Shown here in pieces: positions 48,406-61,947 of a stretch of DNA of 64,000 nucleotides. The stretch is taken from contig OZ017796.1 in NCBI GenBank assembly GCA_963969395.1, positions 22,384,501 through 22,448,500 on the forward strand, in the 5' to 3' direction. The DNA comes from Pseudoscleropodium purum. Lineage: Eukaryota; Streptophyta; Bryopsida; Hypnales; Brachytheciaceae. A program made the translations under genes and the position numbers. Each line of letters opens with the position of its first letter. The stretch's first letter is position 1. The notes beneath the pieces are model-generated. The model was given only the letters and a program-made list of their open reading frames with translations. It was not told the DNA's origin and did no database searches.

Positions 48406-51036
48406 ATGAATTTAGCTAGGCCTTCGTGTCGCCTTGGTGAGGGAGTGATTCTTTGCAGGCCTCACATTGACGCAACTCAAGTTCAAGGACGTTCCGGCAG
48501 AGGTGTGTCTTCGTATGCCCACTACATTGCCGTACCGTTTTTTCAGGCTTAGAAAATCACTTCTCCTGGAGTCCAAGTTCGTCTTGAATCTATTTCAGTT
48601 TTTTGTCATCTTTAGGTTAAGCAATGTTACTTTAAGTGGATAGGATACTTTATAGAGAAATTTGATGCGGTTACAAACATTGCCATTTGATTTAAATGTC
48701 CAATTTGATTGATGATGTTGTGAAAAATATAATGTAGATGGGGCCAAATTTATATCACCAGAATCATTGAAGAACATGGCATGTGTAAGTCAAAAAATAA
48801 ACAGAATTGGACTAAACAAAGTCCCCTTCTGATTCTCTCAATCTGCAAAAACAACAGAAGCCTCAATTTGGGTTTCTTGGTCTTTCAAGGGTTAATGATC
48901 ATCTTGCTGGTGCTTTTAGGGTTTCATCTTTGCATTGAGGAGAGATGGTTAAATGTTGGGAAAAATCAGTGGCCCTTGTCCTTTACCCGTTTCTTCGAAG
49001 GTCCGGGGAGGTAGAGACAGTTGGACAGACGTATCCGGACATCAGAACCTGTGGACCTTCATGTGCATCACATTCTGACAAGGACCCGCCCTGCAGGTCG
49101 GCAAGGGACATGGACTCCGAAGACGTTCTCTTCGTCAGCAGGAGTGTTTTTTCATAGCTCGATATGCTCCTTGCCTGCAACTCCAATCTTCTCCCATCAA
49201 CTGCGTTCCAGATGCCTGAAACAACATTTACTTGCTTCTTCTAGCACAACTTTGGCTAGTGGATTGTACTTAAAGTCAGAACGACGAAAGCTCGCCCTTC
49301 TGCGTGCATCAATATCAAATGTTTCACCAGAGAGTAGGTACCTAGATTCTGACGACGAGGACGATCGATCTGTTCAAGATTCTTCGAGCTCGACCGTAGA
49401 AGATTCACTTAGCGTTTCAGGCGAGGCCCCTGTTACCCAATATGATGGCAAGCCCGGGTTTGTTTCATTCTATAGTGCAGGATCAGGAAAGGAGCAACCA
49501 GAGAGCACAGAGTACCAGGAGCTCAAGCCTGCTCATACTGGCAGAGGCTCGCTACTGTGGCTGCTTGGGCCGTTGGCGTTGGTCGTTTCTGTCGTTGGTC
49601 CTCCTTTGTATCTTCGAAGGTTTTTTGAGGGCTTTTTGGAAGACTCTCTTCTTACAGGTATGCGTTTGCTACCAGTGCCCTATCAGTTCCTTATGTCTAG
49701 AAAAATTGAGACATGTGGTTATTGGAATAGTGGCATTCTACGACTGTCAAGCATGATTTTTCAAACTTTCAATCAGTGAAGATTATATTGAGGATCGTGC
49801 TGCGGATTATACTAAAGATATATGAAAATTAGACATTTCTATTTAGGGTAGAAACATTGCGATTAGCAGCTTGTTTTAAGATCTTATGCTTACAATCTTG
49901 TTTTTTCCTGCAGATTTTGTGATCCTATTCTGTACAGAGACACTTTTCTACGCGGGTGTGTCTCTTTTCCTGTATATCTCTCACCTGCAGCTCCTCTTGC
50001 AAGCACCCTCTTCTTCGGCACGATCATATGGAGGTAGTCTCTTGACACCCAGCAGACCTCCTGTGGGCTACCGAATATCAATGATAATCTCAGTAGCACT
50101 GGGAGTGGTGTTACCAGCGATCAGCTTTGGAGTGGTGTGGCCTTGGACGGGACCAGCAGCAGCTGCTGCCTTGCTGCCGTATCTTATAGGTCTGGCTGTT
50201 CAATTGGGTTTCGAAAAGTTCGTCATTGCGAAGAAGTCTCCTGTGTGGACTATGGTCCCAATCACGTTTCAGGTATGATTGAACATTGTTAAATCACCAA
50301 TGTTCAAATTTTCAAATTAGAAGCATTTGTTGTCTATTTTGTACATCTCTCTCCATCTATTTTCAATCGTAACATACTTTAGCAGTTGTGAGAACTCACT
50401 CTTCTTCATTATAGATGAGAACCAAAAAAGGACTTGACAGCTTTGCATTTGCTAGGGTTATCTTTTCAGTGGACAATTACGGGTTGTTGACTTGTGTCGG
50501 AGAAAAGGAAGGGGAGAATTTTTGGGGTTCATTCTACTATGAATTAAAGGATTACTCTGTTTGTCGAGGGCATTTCTGTACTGTAACTTTTGATACCGAT
50601 ACAACTCACCTGACATGAACAAGAAAGAAAATGAATTCCTTTACCGAAAGTAAACCACGCTGCTCATGGAAAAACTATAATCCACCATCGTAACATTCTT
50701 GGGGAGCTGCATCAAGACCTTCTGACATGGATTTGGTATTCAAAACATTTCTTTATAGCTTTGTTCTCTTTGATTCAATTCCATCTTGTATTTTGCTGGC
50801 AGGTATATAGGCTACACCAACTTAACCGTGCAGCACAGCTCGTGGCAGGGTTGCTTTTTTCACTGAAGGCAGTGGAGGCAACCCCAGAGACTCTGGCTAT
50901 AAATGGCTCGTTGCAGAGCATCTTATCTGTAGTCCAAGTGTTAGGTATTTTGTGTCTTTGGTCGCTGGGATCATTTTTGATGCACCATTTTCCTGCCATA
51001 CCTCCTCAAGGGGACCAAGCCATATCTGTACCATAA
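48406..51036 (+). CDS. Plastid-targeted multi-pass membrane protein of unknown function
   Basis: Four exons: 48406-48502, an exon ending at 49657, 49914-50272 and 50803-51036 (TAA). The start of exon 2 is ambiguous. Acceptors at 49097 (CTGCAG) and 49142 (CAGCAG) both keep frame, giving 416 or 401 residues. The N terminus MNLARPSCRLGEGVIL plus the Ser/Arg-rich start of exon 2 resembles a chloroplast transit peptide. An acidic stretch (YLDSDDEDDRS) follows, then at least five hydrophobic segments: SLLWLLGPLALVVSVVGPPL, FVILFCTETLFYAGVSLFL, MIISVALGVVLPAISFGVV, ALLPYLIGLAVQLGF and, in the last exon, SVVQVLGILCLWSLGSFLM. Splice phases match throughout. It resembles uncharacterised plant thylakoid or envelope proteins in layout. 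No enzymatic motif is seen. It is convergent with the accA gene. Confidence 0.75.
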
Positions 51037-52209
51037 GTGTAACACCACAATTTTTGAACCTGAGTTGGTTTTTCAGGCGAGTTTGTGAGCATATTTTGCA
51101 GATGGAGGTTATCTCTTGCTTTAAATTTCCTCTTTTAATCAATGTTCTAACTGGTTCAAAAGTTTTTTGTGAGTTGTTGAGCTGTGTCGCATGTCCACAT
51201 TTCTCACGTCCTGGAATTCAATTTTTGTCAACACCAAACGCACGAGCAAGCATTTTTCTGGCTCCTTGCTTCCTGGTAAAAATTTGGCATGTAAGTGCAA
51301 ATGAGCTGAACAGAATGAACCTTATGAAGTCTAGTTACCTCTCCACCGTGCGAATCTGATTACTCCAAAAATTGAATGTTTCGTAACATTTGTATTTGCA
51401 AAGGTCGGAACTAAACAGATAAGATTTTTTGTCAAATTTTCCAGTAATTCTTGGAATTGCCTATTGTAACGATTGACAAAAATTACCGAAGATGGCCAAG
51501 TACACAATTAGTCACACTTTGATGGAAGCAGCATGAACTTCAGCATATTATATGTCGTTACTTCCATGCTGTTATTTTGCAGGGAAGTTCTACTGCCCTA
51601 TTACACAGATTGGCTGCAACACAAGCCCTCTGCATACGTTCAAACCAAGGGTGAATAGTTCACACCTCGGGTGAAATCGAGTAGAAAATTTTAAATCGTG
51701 CGTTCACAAGATTTTAAACACGACCTGTAAATGCTCTGGTAACAAGATCACTGCTTACTTGAAATAATCTGAAGCATTGCACTCGCTAATTTTCTTCTAG
51801 TTCAGAAGAATAAACATTTACAACGTTTGAAAACTGTAGAAAACTACATTTCAATAGCCCTAACCGTCAAATTCCAGGGCAACAAACCTGCTACAGCTCT
51901 AAACCATGAAATGCTTACTGCAGATTGTGGCAGTGCTTTGCAGCACAAGGCTCACCAGCATCATGCTATAAATATGGCATCGGCAGTTGCTCGAGAGCTC
52001 AACTCCATAAAACCTTCGGGAAATCTAATACCCAGAACAAGAGGTTACTGCAATGCCTCAACACCTCAACCAGCGCTTACTGGCACTACGAAGTTTGTCA
52101 AGTCACCAAATCTATGTAGGACTCTCCACTGCTACAATACAAGCCCTCATGGAATGAGAGGGCGCCGATCAATCATGAAGATTAAGATTCACCCAGAGTG
52201 AAAATAAAT
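51037..52209. other. Intergenic region between convergent genes
   Basis: This holds the 3' ends of the membrane-protein gene and of accA. A plus-strand frame at 51827-52201 (124 codons) has no recognised domain, and the accA 3' untranslated region probably overlaps it. The other frames here are chance. Confidence 0.45.
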
Positions 52210-55200
52210 CTAGTCTCTAGAGCCTTCCCCCGTTGCAATGAGCAGCTTGGGTGCACTTCCGTTGCCAGAAGGTAGCATCCTGAGCTCCTCATCTTCATGT
52301 AGTGCGTCCCGCTTTTTCATATTTCGCTTGATATGAGGATCCACTGCACCACTTTCATCAATTGCACCTATCTTTCGGAACTTCTGATATCTGTCTTCCA
52401 ACAGTGCCTCCGGATTCTGCTTTAACAGATCCTGTTTGATGTACACAAAAAATGATTATAAGAGACTATAAGAGGTCGACTTGGTCCAATAAACTCCAGC
52501 GTCCGCCGTTTCATGTGAAAGCTTCGCATGAAATTTACATAAAGCACATAAAACACTACATACGATTTCACCTAAACGATTTTAAAGGGTACGACTCTAT
52601 AATAGAAACATGTAGAAATACACGTAGAAGAAATTCTTGAATCAAAGAAACATCATTAGCGAGAAAAGACGGAAACTCTTGGGCTTTCATGAGCCAGAAG
52701 AAATTGAAACATCTACTTACTTTCATGTGCTTCATTATCGTTGCCTTGATGTTTAGGGACGTCTGCACAGGATCAGAGTGTGCACCACCTACAGGTTCCT
52801 AGAGCATCAAAAGAAGAAATGCATATCAGAATGGAGCACAAATCAGTTTCGTTTTTGTAAACTTTCAAATGAAATGGTACAAACTGCAATTCTGCAACAT
52901 AGAAGATGCAGAAAACGCAATCATGTATAGCACGATATCAAAACATACACAGCAGTTGCCTTCCAAGATTTAATGAACTTCAACAAATAACAGCACGCAG
53001 CAAAATGCCAACCACATTTAAATGAGGGATAAAAAAAGGTCAGCTAACCATACCGGAATAATATCATCCACAACATCCAGTTTCTGTAACTCATGTGCAG
53101 TTATACGCAGAGCCTCTGCTGCCTGAATACAAGAATAATCAGGTCAAACTCTGCGTGAAGAAAATATCTCTCATCCTCCCTGTGAAATGAGGCACAAGAG
53201 GTCTTTGTTGGCAAGACAATACAAGAGAGAACATTACCTTGGGAGCCGCATCAGAAGTCTTCCAGAGAATAGCAGCGCATGCTTCCGGGCTGCACCAAAC
53301 AGCAAAAGCCTTTCAGAAAGAAGAACGGAAACGGTTCCTTTCATTAGGCGTAACCTGAGAGTCATAACTACTGAATTTCAACTCAAGGCAGTTTATTTAG
53401 GCAAGAGAAATCACCTTGCTACATAGTAGACTGCATTCTCGAGCATTATCATCTTGTTCCCACATCCAATGGCAAGTGCACCTCCAGAACCACCCTCTCC
53501 AATTACAGTAGCGATTATTGGCACTCGAATGCCGAACATTTCTCTCAAATTCACAGCGATGGCTTCCCCCTGCTCACGTCCAAATCAGTGAAACTTCTAA
53601 TATGTAATAACTTGCAATTCTTAAGAAACGGTCTACAAAAGTGTTCGGTCATTCTTCAACAATTAAACCCAACTATTGCGTAAGAATTACCAGTTGGAAG
53701 TAATTATGCACACTAAAGAAGATAGAAAATCAATAATAAATTGAACACGAGTCTGAACGCTGTTCAGAATATGGCATACCTGACCAAGTTCTTCAGCTTT
53801 GACGCCAGCATACGCTCCGGGGGTATCAATGAATGTGAGGATAGGAAAACCGAATTTCTCTGCATGTCGCATAAAACGCAAAGCTTTCCTATACCTGCAA
53901 GCGTAAACAAGCATGCAAAGGATTCAATTAAGATCATCGAAAATAGGAGTCACGATTGTGCGCCCCACATTTTCGATGAATGAGGGACGTGGCTCCTCAG
54001 AGTCGTCCAGTGAGCACTTTCAACAGACTGATTGAAACACATTTCATCAAGCAATAAGAATGAAGAATGGGAGACACAGAAAATTGCATAGAGAATGCAC
54101 TAAACCTTCCCAACTAATCCTCCAATTCTTGTGCTAAAAAACAGGGAGAATGGGGAGAATAGGGAATATTACTCTTTGATATTTCAGTTGTTTACGACCT
54201 TAGAAGTGTGTAAGCAATGACGCTCTCCAAATGACCTCTTCTGAAAAATTAGTTTGTCAGCTGACTGTTCTAGAACTTGACTGACAGTCAATACCGAAAG
54301 TAAACATGTACCCGTTTGGCATTGGCATAGCAAAGTTCCGGTGGATGTTCTCTTTTGTATTTCGGCCTTTCTGATGACCAATGAACATAAAGCTCATTCC
54401 ATCCATGGCCCCAATACCACAGACCAAAGCAGGGTCGTCGAAGCCACCTCGGTCGCCATGAAGTTCAATCCACTGCAATGAAAAAATCCGAACTCTTAGC
54501 AGAGATCACTCACATTAATCAAATGTTATATTCTCACATCGATCGAAGTGCTCGACACACGTGAAAACCTAGAAAGAACACTCTGCTTGCACTGCTCACA
54601 ATAAGCTTAATTCCGGTTAGCTGAATTACCGAGTCAGTCATGTTCATAACGTGGTCTAAGAAAGTTGGCCGACTCGGATGCCGAGCCACGCTCAGGCGCT
54701 GCATTGGTGTCAGAGCTCCATACAATTCCCGACGTACCTGTTGAGCATGACAAGAAAAGTTCAATACCACATCGAACCCTCGCTTAAGCCTCTCGAAAAC
54801 TCAAAACCTTAGATAAGGAGTTCAAGAGGGCTTCCATACAAACATGCTTCGACCAAAATTCTCGCCATCACAATGAATCGTTAATACAAAACCAAGCACT
54901 CTGTGTACCCAGGGCTTGTACTTTGACAACTGTTTCTGAAAAGCGCGATCAACAAACCTCCAGAAGAGGTAAAATGAATATCCAGTCAATCCCAGGATCA
55001 CATTCCATAGCTGCTTCCCTTCGAATTACACATTTGGAGAATTCCAATGTTATCGTAGCATCACTGAGCCAGTTAACAGACCCTTCTAGAAGAATCAAGT
55101 GTAGGCTAATGTGGCACCAAACAAATGATGGAGAGAATGATGGAAAGAATAAATGGCAAAGGCAAGGATGGAACTTGAAGGAGACAAAAAAAGAACCTTC

Positions 55201-56110
55201 GTAAGCAAAAATCTATTTTAATGCGCAGAACAAGCAATTTTGCGCGCAAAAGGATTCCTCTAGAGAACGGTTCAAGAATGTTACGATGTGCATACACGCG
55301 GGTAAGAGAGGTCGCCCTAAACCTCTACAGCAGAGAACCATATATCCACACAAAATTATCAATTGGAAATTGAGGATGAAACGTGCATACACAACCATTC
55401 GCAATCATTTGGCACTGATAAAAATTCCTCACGCATTCTGTTTTACAGGCAATTCATACGAAAGGTGAGATAGCCAACCTGATCGTATCTTTCTTCGAGC
55501 TCAGCAATTTGGTCTGTAAAATCCAGGCCTGTCTCATTGGCAAGCTCGCGAACCTGAAGTGGAATAGGCCAAGAGGACATTAGCTCAGGACAAATCGATT
55601 AGAGTGTAGAATCGGGAATTGCCCCTGGAGTATACTTATTCACCCCTTCGTGGCTACTATTCAAGATGTATCCTATTCTCATGAAAAACATATGGCAGCG
55701 GAGGTTCCCGATCCCACATCCATCCCGAAAATTCGACACCTGAAACAGAAATTAGGGCTTAAGGGACAAAGACTTACTTCATCGATCTTGTGCTCGAGGT
55801 CAGCAATGGGACGCTCGAAAGGGAGAGTCAAGGGCTTTTGCGGATTAGGCAAGGGCTTGAATCGATTCAGGTACTTGAGAGCACCGTCGGTGATTTCGCC
55901 CGGCGGGAATTTCTCCGGCCAGGGGTAATCCTCCTCGGGTCCCATCTTTCCCTTCTTGATTTTCGCAGAGACTGCCACCAATGATGCCCTGCGCGGATCT
56001 CGTGATCTGGAGACCTTGAAGCTGCTGCAACTCGCCATCGCTTGACCTGCGCAAAGCCCAATGCCATTGCTGGCGCTTCGGAGGATTGCTGTGCCGCCTG
56101 GGAACTCCAT
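52210..56110 (-). CDS. accA: Acetyl-CoA carboxylase carboxyltransferase subunit alpha, plastid
   Basis: This is the alpha half of the carboxyltransferase of heteromeric plastid acetyl-CoA carboxylase. It transfers carboxyl from biotin to acetyl-CoA for fatty acid synthesis, with a partner beta subunit normally plastid-encoded. Ten minus-strand exons: 56110-55778, 55553-55479, 54737-54630, 54472-54312, 53894-53780, 53569-53415, 53289-53238, 53122-53054, 52798-52721, 52431-52210 (stop), giving 455 residues in continuous phase. The N terminus is a Ser/Arg-rich transit peptide ([18 protein letters not shown]). Family motifs are [62 protein letters not shown], the oxyanion stretch [13 protein letters not shown], and [12 protein letters not shown]. 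The tail after the conserved core is short and charged ([17 protein letters not shown]), whereas Arabidopsis has a C-terminal extension of several hundred residues. This gene therefore looks like the shorter form. Confidence 0.95.
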
Positions 56111-56600
56111 CTTGAGGTGAAATACGGGAATGGAAAAGCAAACTGAATTCGCACTTCGCAGGCGGAGAGGAAAAATTCAGTGCAATGGAATGGCAATGAG
56201 ATGGGATGGAATCGCGGCTTCCATCCTGCAAAATCGTGCAACCTCGAAAGTATCGTGCGCCCTCAAAAGAGGAGGCGATGCACACGAGGTTGCACTCGAA
56301 TGGACCTTTGAAGCGGGACCAACGAACAGACGAGCGGATGGACAGATGGACGGACGAGAAGGAAGGAACGAGCAAATGGACGGACGAAAACGAACGAAGG
56401 AGCGAACGTATAGATGGTCATGAACACGAACACACGAATGGTCCAAGAGGATTCTCAGAGGTCCAGATTCCAGAAAGTGTGCCTTTAAAAACTGATAAAA
56501 TTTCAGAGAAGCTCAACTCCTTGAAATATTCTTCTGTAAATTTTCATAGAAAGAAAAATGGAATTGGCATCTAATCGAAGTCATTTTGTATCTTTTTTCA
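56111..56600 (-). promoter_or_regulatory. Upstream region of accA
   Basis: This stretch contains the accA leader and promoter. At 56328-56412 there is a run of imperfect GACGGACGA/GATGGACGA-type units, a degenerate short tandem repeat. The 122-codon and 97-codon plus-strand frames here simply read through it. Confidence 0.45.
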
Positions 56601-58489
56601 CCTTTGTGGAATTAGGTTCTAATTTCTGAAGATGAAGTAGAATGGTCATTAAAAGTGTCCACCTCGTGAAATGTACAAAATTGGTAAATTGATGGTGCAC
56701 TAATGAAATGTACCTCTACATTAGAAGATGATTACAAGACACTTTTAGAGCCTGATGGATTTTAGAACCTACCTTAACCTCCAAAGGACTGTAGTTAAGA
56801 CAGTTTATTTTTTAGTTAAATTTTGTTGTTTTGAGTGTGAAACCGGTTAAATGTTTAAGGTTTTTGAAAATTAAGTGTGAATGTGGTGACATTTGAAGTT
56901 AAAATGCGAAAAGACTTTTTGGCTTGAGTGGTTGTGAATTTTTACAGGTTTTTCCCAAGAGATTGGAAGGGGTATTTAAGGAAGGATCATGATAAATTGC
57001 TTCTCTTTTTCTCATCTCTCTCTTTTAATTTCTCTTGTATTCGTGATGTGAGGCCGCGCTTTTGGTATAAAATTGTACATTCATAATTATCATTTTTTAA
57101 GTTGTCTTCTTCACTTAAGTGATAGTGTTTGTTGCTCAAAGCATGAAGGTGAATTGGGATATTACATTGCCATGAGCATTTTATTAAGAAGAATCTTTTT
57201 AAGAGAATTTTATTGTACTTCAATTAGATTTTGTCTATTAGTTATATATTTTATCTCTTAAAAGAATTTTTTAATGTAAATGTTTAAAGCAGGATTTGAG
57301 GAAAAGAAGAGCAAAATATTAAGTCAGTGATTGACTTAATAATTCCAGTGATTGGAAATTATTTGCTAACTAGGGATTGGTTTGCAATTGAATGATCCAG
57401 AGATTGGATTGTATTTTGAAATTTGATGATTAACCAGTGAGTGGTAATCATTTTCATTTAAAGGATTGGAAAATCTTTGTATCATGAATTGACATGTATG
57501 TTTGAAACAAAGTTAAGGATTGAGATTGATTTTAAGTTAGAAAATGAGTTACATTTCTAGCAAGTAGAAATTATTGAACAATTATAAATAATTGATGTAC
57601 ATTCTAAATATTGAATGATTATTCATATGTTAAATAAATGGTATTCCAATTGAAGTCATGAGCACGTGATTGAATGTTTGAATGTGTATTTAAAATTCTT
57701 TCATTAGAATTTGTTTGCAGTTGTGCAAAATCAAATAAGTATAATTTAGAATTAGTATTATATTGGAACAAAGAAAAGCTTCAAGATATTGGGGCAATGC
57801 AAATGGAGAAAGCTTAAAGGTAAAAACAGAAGGATTCATAATCAGATAAAGATCGGAGCCTTAAAAAGGAAAGAATTTGGAATTCTTTAAATAATTTAAC
57901 AAAATAAATTCTATATCCCTCAAAAAAAAATTTAGAATGCTTGAAGCATATGTGTGTCAATGTATTCGCTCAAAGCGATGTCCTCGGTTGTGTTCAATCC
58001 CTAAAAAGGGTGTGCATTATATTTACTCAAAGTAATCGAGTCACTAGCGCTCAAAACGTCTTAGATGTTGAAATTATAATGGGAACAAATAATTAATGAA
58101 TTCTCAGTTTAACCAAATTTTCAAAGTTTGAATATATATTGTGAGATGCAAATTGCAAATGAATATATTTGTAATATATTTCAGTGAATTCAAAGTATGA
58201 GATTTGTGGATGCAAGTTCCCCTAATTTATATCCTAAATTTATATTTTATTCTAAGATAAGATCGAGACAAACTTAATGGTTAGGAATTTTTATTTATAA
58301 TCGGAAAGAGATTAGAAAGAGAATTCTTTCCCACTCCTAAATAAAAGATGAAGTATACCTAATACTCTAATACATTGTGATTAATGACACAATTTACCTA
58401 CAAAGTGACATTAGCTAACTAAAACACTCAGCTAATTTGAGTTTTCCCCGGAACGAACCTTTACGGAATTGCCTTGGATTTGTCTTAGA

Positions 58490-59450
58490 AAAATTGTACT
58501 ACAAGGACCAAGCTGCATTTTTGGCAACATAGCAATTTTGGGTAGCTCAATCACTGCAAATGGAATTTTTATTTATTTTTGCTGAAATTTTCACACAACA
58601 TAGGGACTAGGTTTTTTTTTCAAGTACCAACAATTTTCATAACTTTTGACTATATAGTTTAAAATTTATTGTAGATATGTAGTTTTCTTCATCGGGCAAG
58701 CACTTTAGGTAGATAAAAAAATTATTTTTTTTCGAAAATAAAAATTAGGAATAAGTTTTCTAGATTTATATATACATGGAAAGCTTTTAATCATTTCATT
58801 TTTATCAATAAGTCAAAAGTTATGAGGAGTTTTAGTTTGCGGGCAATTCTAGATCCTCTACTCTAAAATAAACTCTCAAGTTGTTTATTTAACTCAATTT
58901 TCAATATTTTTGGAAAAAAATAAAACTCTAAGATGTAGATTGCTTATTACAATATTGTAGCCACTGGGATTGGCATTTTTCAATTCCATCACAAAATTAT
59001 TAAGAATTTAGTATTTTGATTCATTCTTATTTCTTTCTATTTACAATTTTTTTCCTAAATGTTGTACAATTTCAAATGATCTGAAAATTTTCAAGCATGT
59101 AGCCAACTTGCGTTAAAAAATGAATCCAAAGAATTGCAACCATTTTAGACATTTATTCATACGAATGCGACCTTGTGAAGTGCAATTGCCTTATTTTTTG
59201 TAGGGCCCAAAAAAAGCTTTTTGTAAATTCAAACGCTAATATCTTGTGAACTCTGGTTTTAAAAAAATGCTAATATCTTGCAATCTACACAGCTAAAATT
59301 TTTGAAATTTTTTCCACATCTTTCAAAATTAATTTATAACAAGATCCTATGGTTGAATGTGACCAAAAATGTTTTGTTTTTTTAATTTTGGTACTTGTCC
59401 TTAAAATAACAGTTTTGGAGCATTTTTAGTGAAAACATAGTAAAGGAACT
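58490..59450 (+). repeat. Dispersed repeat family D, second long copy
   Basis: This matches 23521-24470 over nearly its whole length in the same orientation. Landmarks include GCAATTTTGGG, CAACAATTTTCATAAC, ATGAGGAGTTTTAGTTTGC, GGCATTTTTCAATTCCAT, TTTTCAAGCATGTAGCCAAC and CAAGATCCTATGGTT. It ends in CTTTAAAGGTTAAC, the edge motif. Confidence 0.75.
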
Positions 59451-60502
59451 TTAAAGGTTAACTTAGAAAAGCCAGCCCTTCCAATCAAGATTCCCTCATT
59501 TTGGTGACAAAGCCACATGAAGTGCTTTGATCAACTTGCTATGAACCTTGAATGATTTGGTAGAAGATTTTTTAACCTACTATAGGATTAAGGCCTTTTT
59601 TGTCAAAAAACACTCAAAACTGCCATCTCTATTGCGAAGTGCAAAACTTTTTTTAAAATTGTTTTTTTTTCATATTTAACCATAGGATCTTACACTTCAT
59701 TAGTATGAAATTGTGTTGAAGAATAATAATGACCTATTCAAAAATTATCCTATTTGTATAATAAGTTTGTTTCAAGGGAGATAATCCCAGTACGAAATCA
59801 AATGCTAATAGATTCAATCTTTAAATCATTTTACAAAACTCTCAATTTAAATCATACATATTCACCATATTGCATTGAAGACTCATTAAGCTTGAAATTG
59901 GTATCATATTAATTTGACTGGTAAATAGATCACTTTTTACAATTCCAAAGTTGTTTATCAACTAACTCATCATGTTGTGACATATCTACCAGCTTAGGCA
60001 CCAGTCTTACATCTCATCCCATAAGCATTTGACTACTTCATCACCGCTCATCAAACACCTCCTTGCACTCAATCACAAATGGAAACAAAATACACAACCA
60101 ACTTTGGCTGGGACTTTCATGGATTCATCTCACAATGGGTGAAAAAAATAGAAGGCAACCTCGTAATAGGAATTAGTTGGTTGTTGCCAAACCACCCAAC
60201 AAGCTACCCTTTCATTTTCAAAAAATCCCTTCAAATCCCATCACAATTCCTTTTGAGTTCACATTAATACCAAATTAGATTATCACTTCACTAATAGTTA
60301 GTTAGTACCTTGCTAATAACTAAAACAATCAAAATGAGTTGAAAAAGCACTCTAAATTGGATACTAATACTTTAAACAATCTATTAGCAAGTCTACAGAC
60401 TATATGGAAGAAATTTCAAAAACTTTCACCAAATAGATAGCACAATATTTGCATTTAGAATGAATTTTTTTTATCTTGAACCTTGTCTAATTAGATTTTA
60501 AG

Positions 60503-60779
60503 ACTTTAAAGGATTTTCTAGGGTCCGGGAGGGCTGTTTCAAGCAACTATCCTCCTCAGTTCCCCTCGCAGTGAAGAGAATGTCATGCTGTCAGAAAAAA
60601 AATTGAAAAACAAAAAAATTAAACTAAATTTCTTAAAATGAAAAACAAAGTTGAATTTCTTTTTGAAAATGATGTGGTAGTCGCTTTGCCACATCAAGTA
60701 GCAGGTTTTGGCAAGTTCGTAAAATTTAAAAACAACAAGGAACTCATAGCCCTTCCAAACCCCAAAAAATCTTCTAATG
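60503..60779. mobile_element. Miniature inverted-repeat element, copy 3
   Basis: The right end CCCCAAAAAATCTTCTAATG matches the family. The left end (TTTAAAGGATTTTCTAGGG, then CCGGGAGGGC) is a diverged form of its reverse complement. The interior has A runs and a GATGTGGTAGTCGC core. An open frame at 60638-60823 crosses the right end and is not a gene. Confidence 0.6.
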
Positions 60780-60939
60780 CTTTGAATCTTCTAAACTCAA
60801 AAAAATTTCAAAATAGATTTTGAATTCAAAAATTTATATGTTAAAGAATTAAGTTGAGTCTTGTAAAAAAATTCAAAAGAGAAAAATTTGATTTCATTCT
60901 TATAAAAATTGTCAAATAGAAGTAGGCATGAGATAGATA

Positions 60940-61455
60940 GAAAAACTAAACCATTGATAGCTCTAAGATGGAACTAAAATACATTAATTTTGATGGTGAG
61001 ATTGTTTTAGCAAGAAAACTATACCATGTGGAATTTTTTTCCAAAAAATTATAAAAATTGAATTCAAAAATTGATCTTATTAGTTATTTTTTTAAGATGT
61101 TTAGATTGCCTAAAAAACAAGATTTTCCATAACTTTCTTATCATTGGCTCATATAAAATGAATCAAAGCTTTCCATGTAGACAAAAACATTTTCTATGAC
61201 AATCACAATTTTTAAAATTTTATTTATAAAATCTATGATTTTTTTGGTACTATCAAACGACCTCCATTTTGAGCTTTGGGCAGCATAACTTTTGCTTACA
61301 AGCACCAATTGAAATAAACATTATATTCTTACAAAGATAATGAGTTCTTCTATCTTGAAAAAATTCAAAAATCATGTCAAAAATTTAGATCATAGAAACA
61401 TGCCTGAACCTTCAAAAATCCTTTGAGTGGACTCTTTATCCTTTAGGGGTTAAGT
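60940..61455 (+). repeat. Dispersed repeat family E, longer copy
   Basis: This direct-orientation partner of 45560-45870 also resembles 47040-47590 over parts. It ends with TCCTTTAGGGGTTAA, as the copy at 47571-47587 ends with AGTCCTTTAAGGATTAA. These shared ends suggest a real family boundary. Confidence 0.65.
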
Positions 61456-61653
61456 GGACCAAAAGACAAGTAATGTAATCTCAAGCTTGGTGAAGCAATT
61501 GTTGAAGTATAGTGGCTCTCCAAATGGTTCTATGTTTAATTTCAAATAACCTAGACTTTATACTACTCTTGTTGAAGTAAATTAGCAATTACTTAGTACT
61601 CTCCAAAGAAATAAAATAATTTAGGAATCATGTGAATTTATAAGGGACATTGT

Positions 61654-61947
61654 CATTAGGGGAGATTTGAGGTCTCTAGAGGGCCATTTTAGTCATGTTC
61701 CCTAAACTGTTCCCAATACTATTAGCTGCTGTTAGGCCAACAATTACAAAAAAAATATTATAAAAAAAAAAAATTTGGTCCTAAGATGCCAAAAAAAGTC
61801 TAAATTTTTTTTACTTTTTTTACCAAAAAAAAAATTGATGACATGGCACTAGCTCGACCATGTCGGATTTGCATTCCCGTTGCAATTTTGACATTCACAA
61901 GGACTGATAACTCACAATCTTCCAAAGGCCCCAAATTTCTTCTAATG
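61654..61947. mobile_element. Miniature inverted-repeat element, copy 4
   Basis: It begins CATTAGGGGAGATTTGAGGT and ends GGCCCCAAATTTCTTCTAATG apart from the first base of the family end. The interior contains A runs and GATGACATGGCACTAGC followed by GACCATGTCGG, related to the core in copies 1 and 2. No reading frame of note. Confidence 0.65.
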
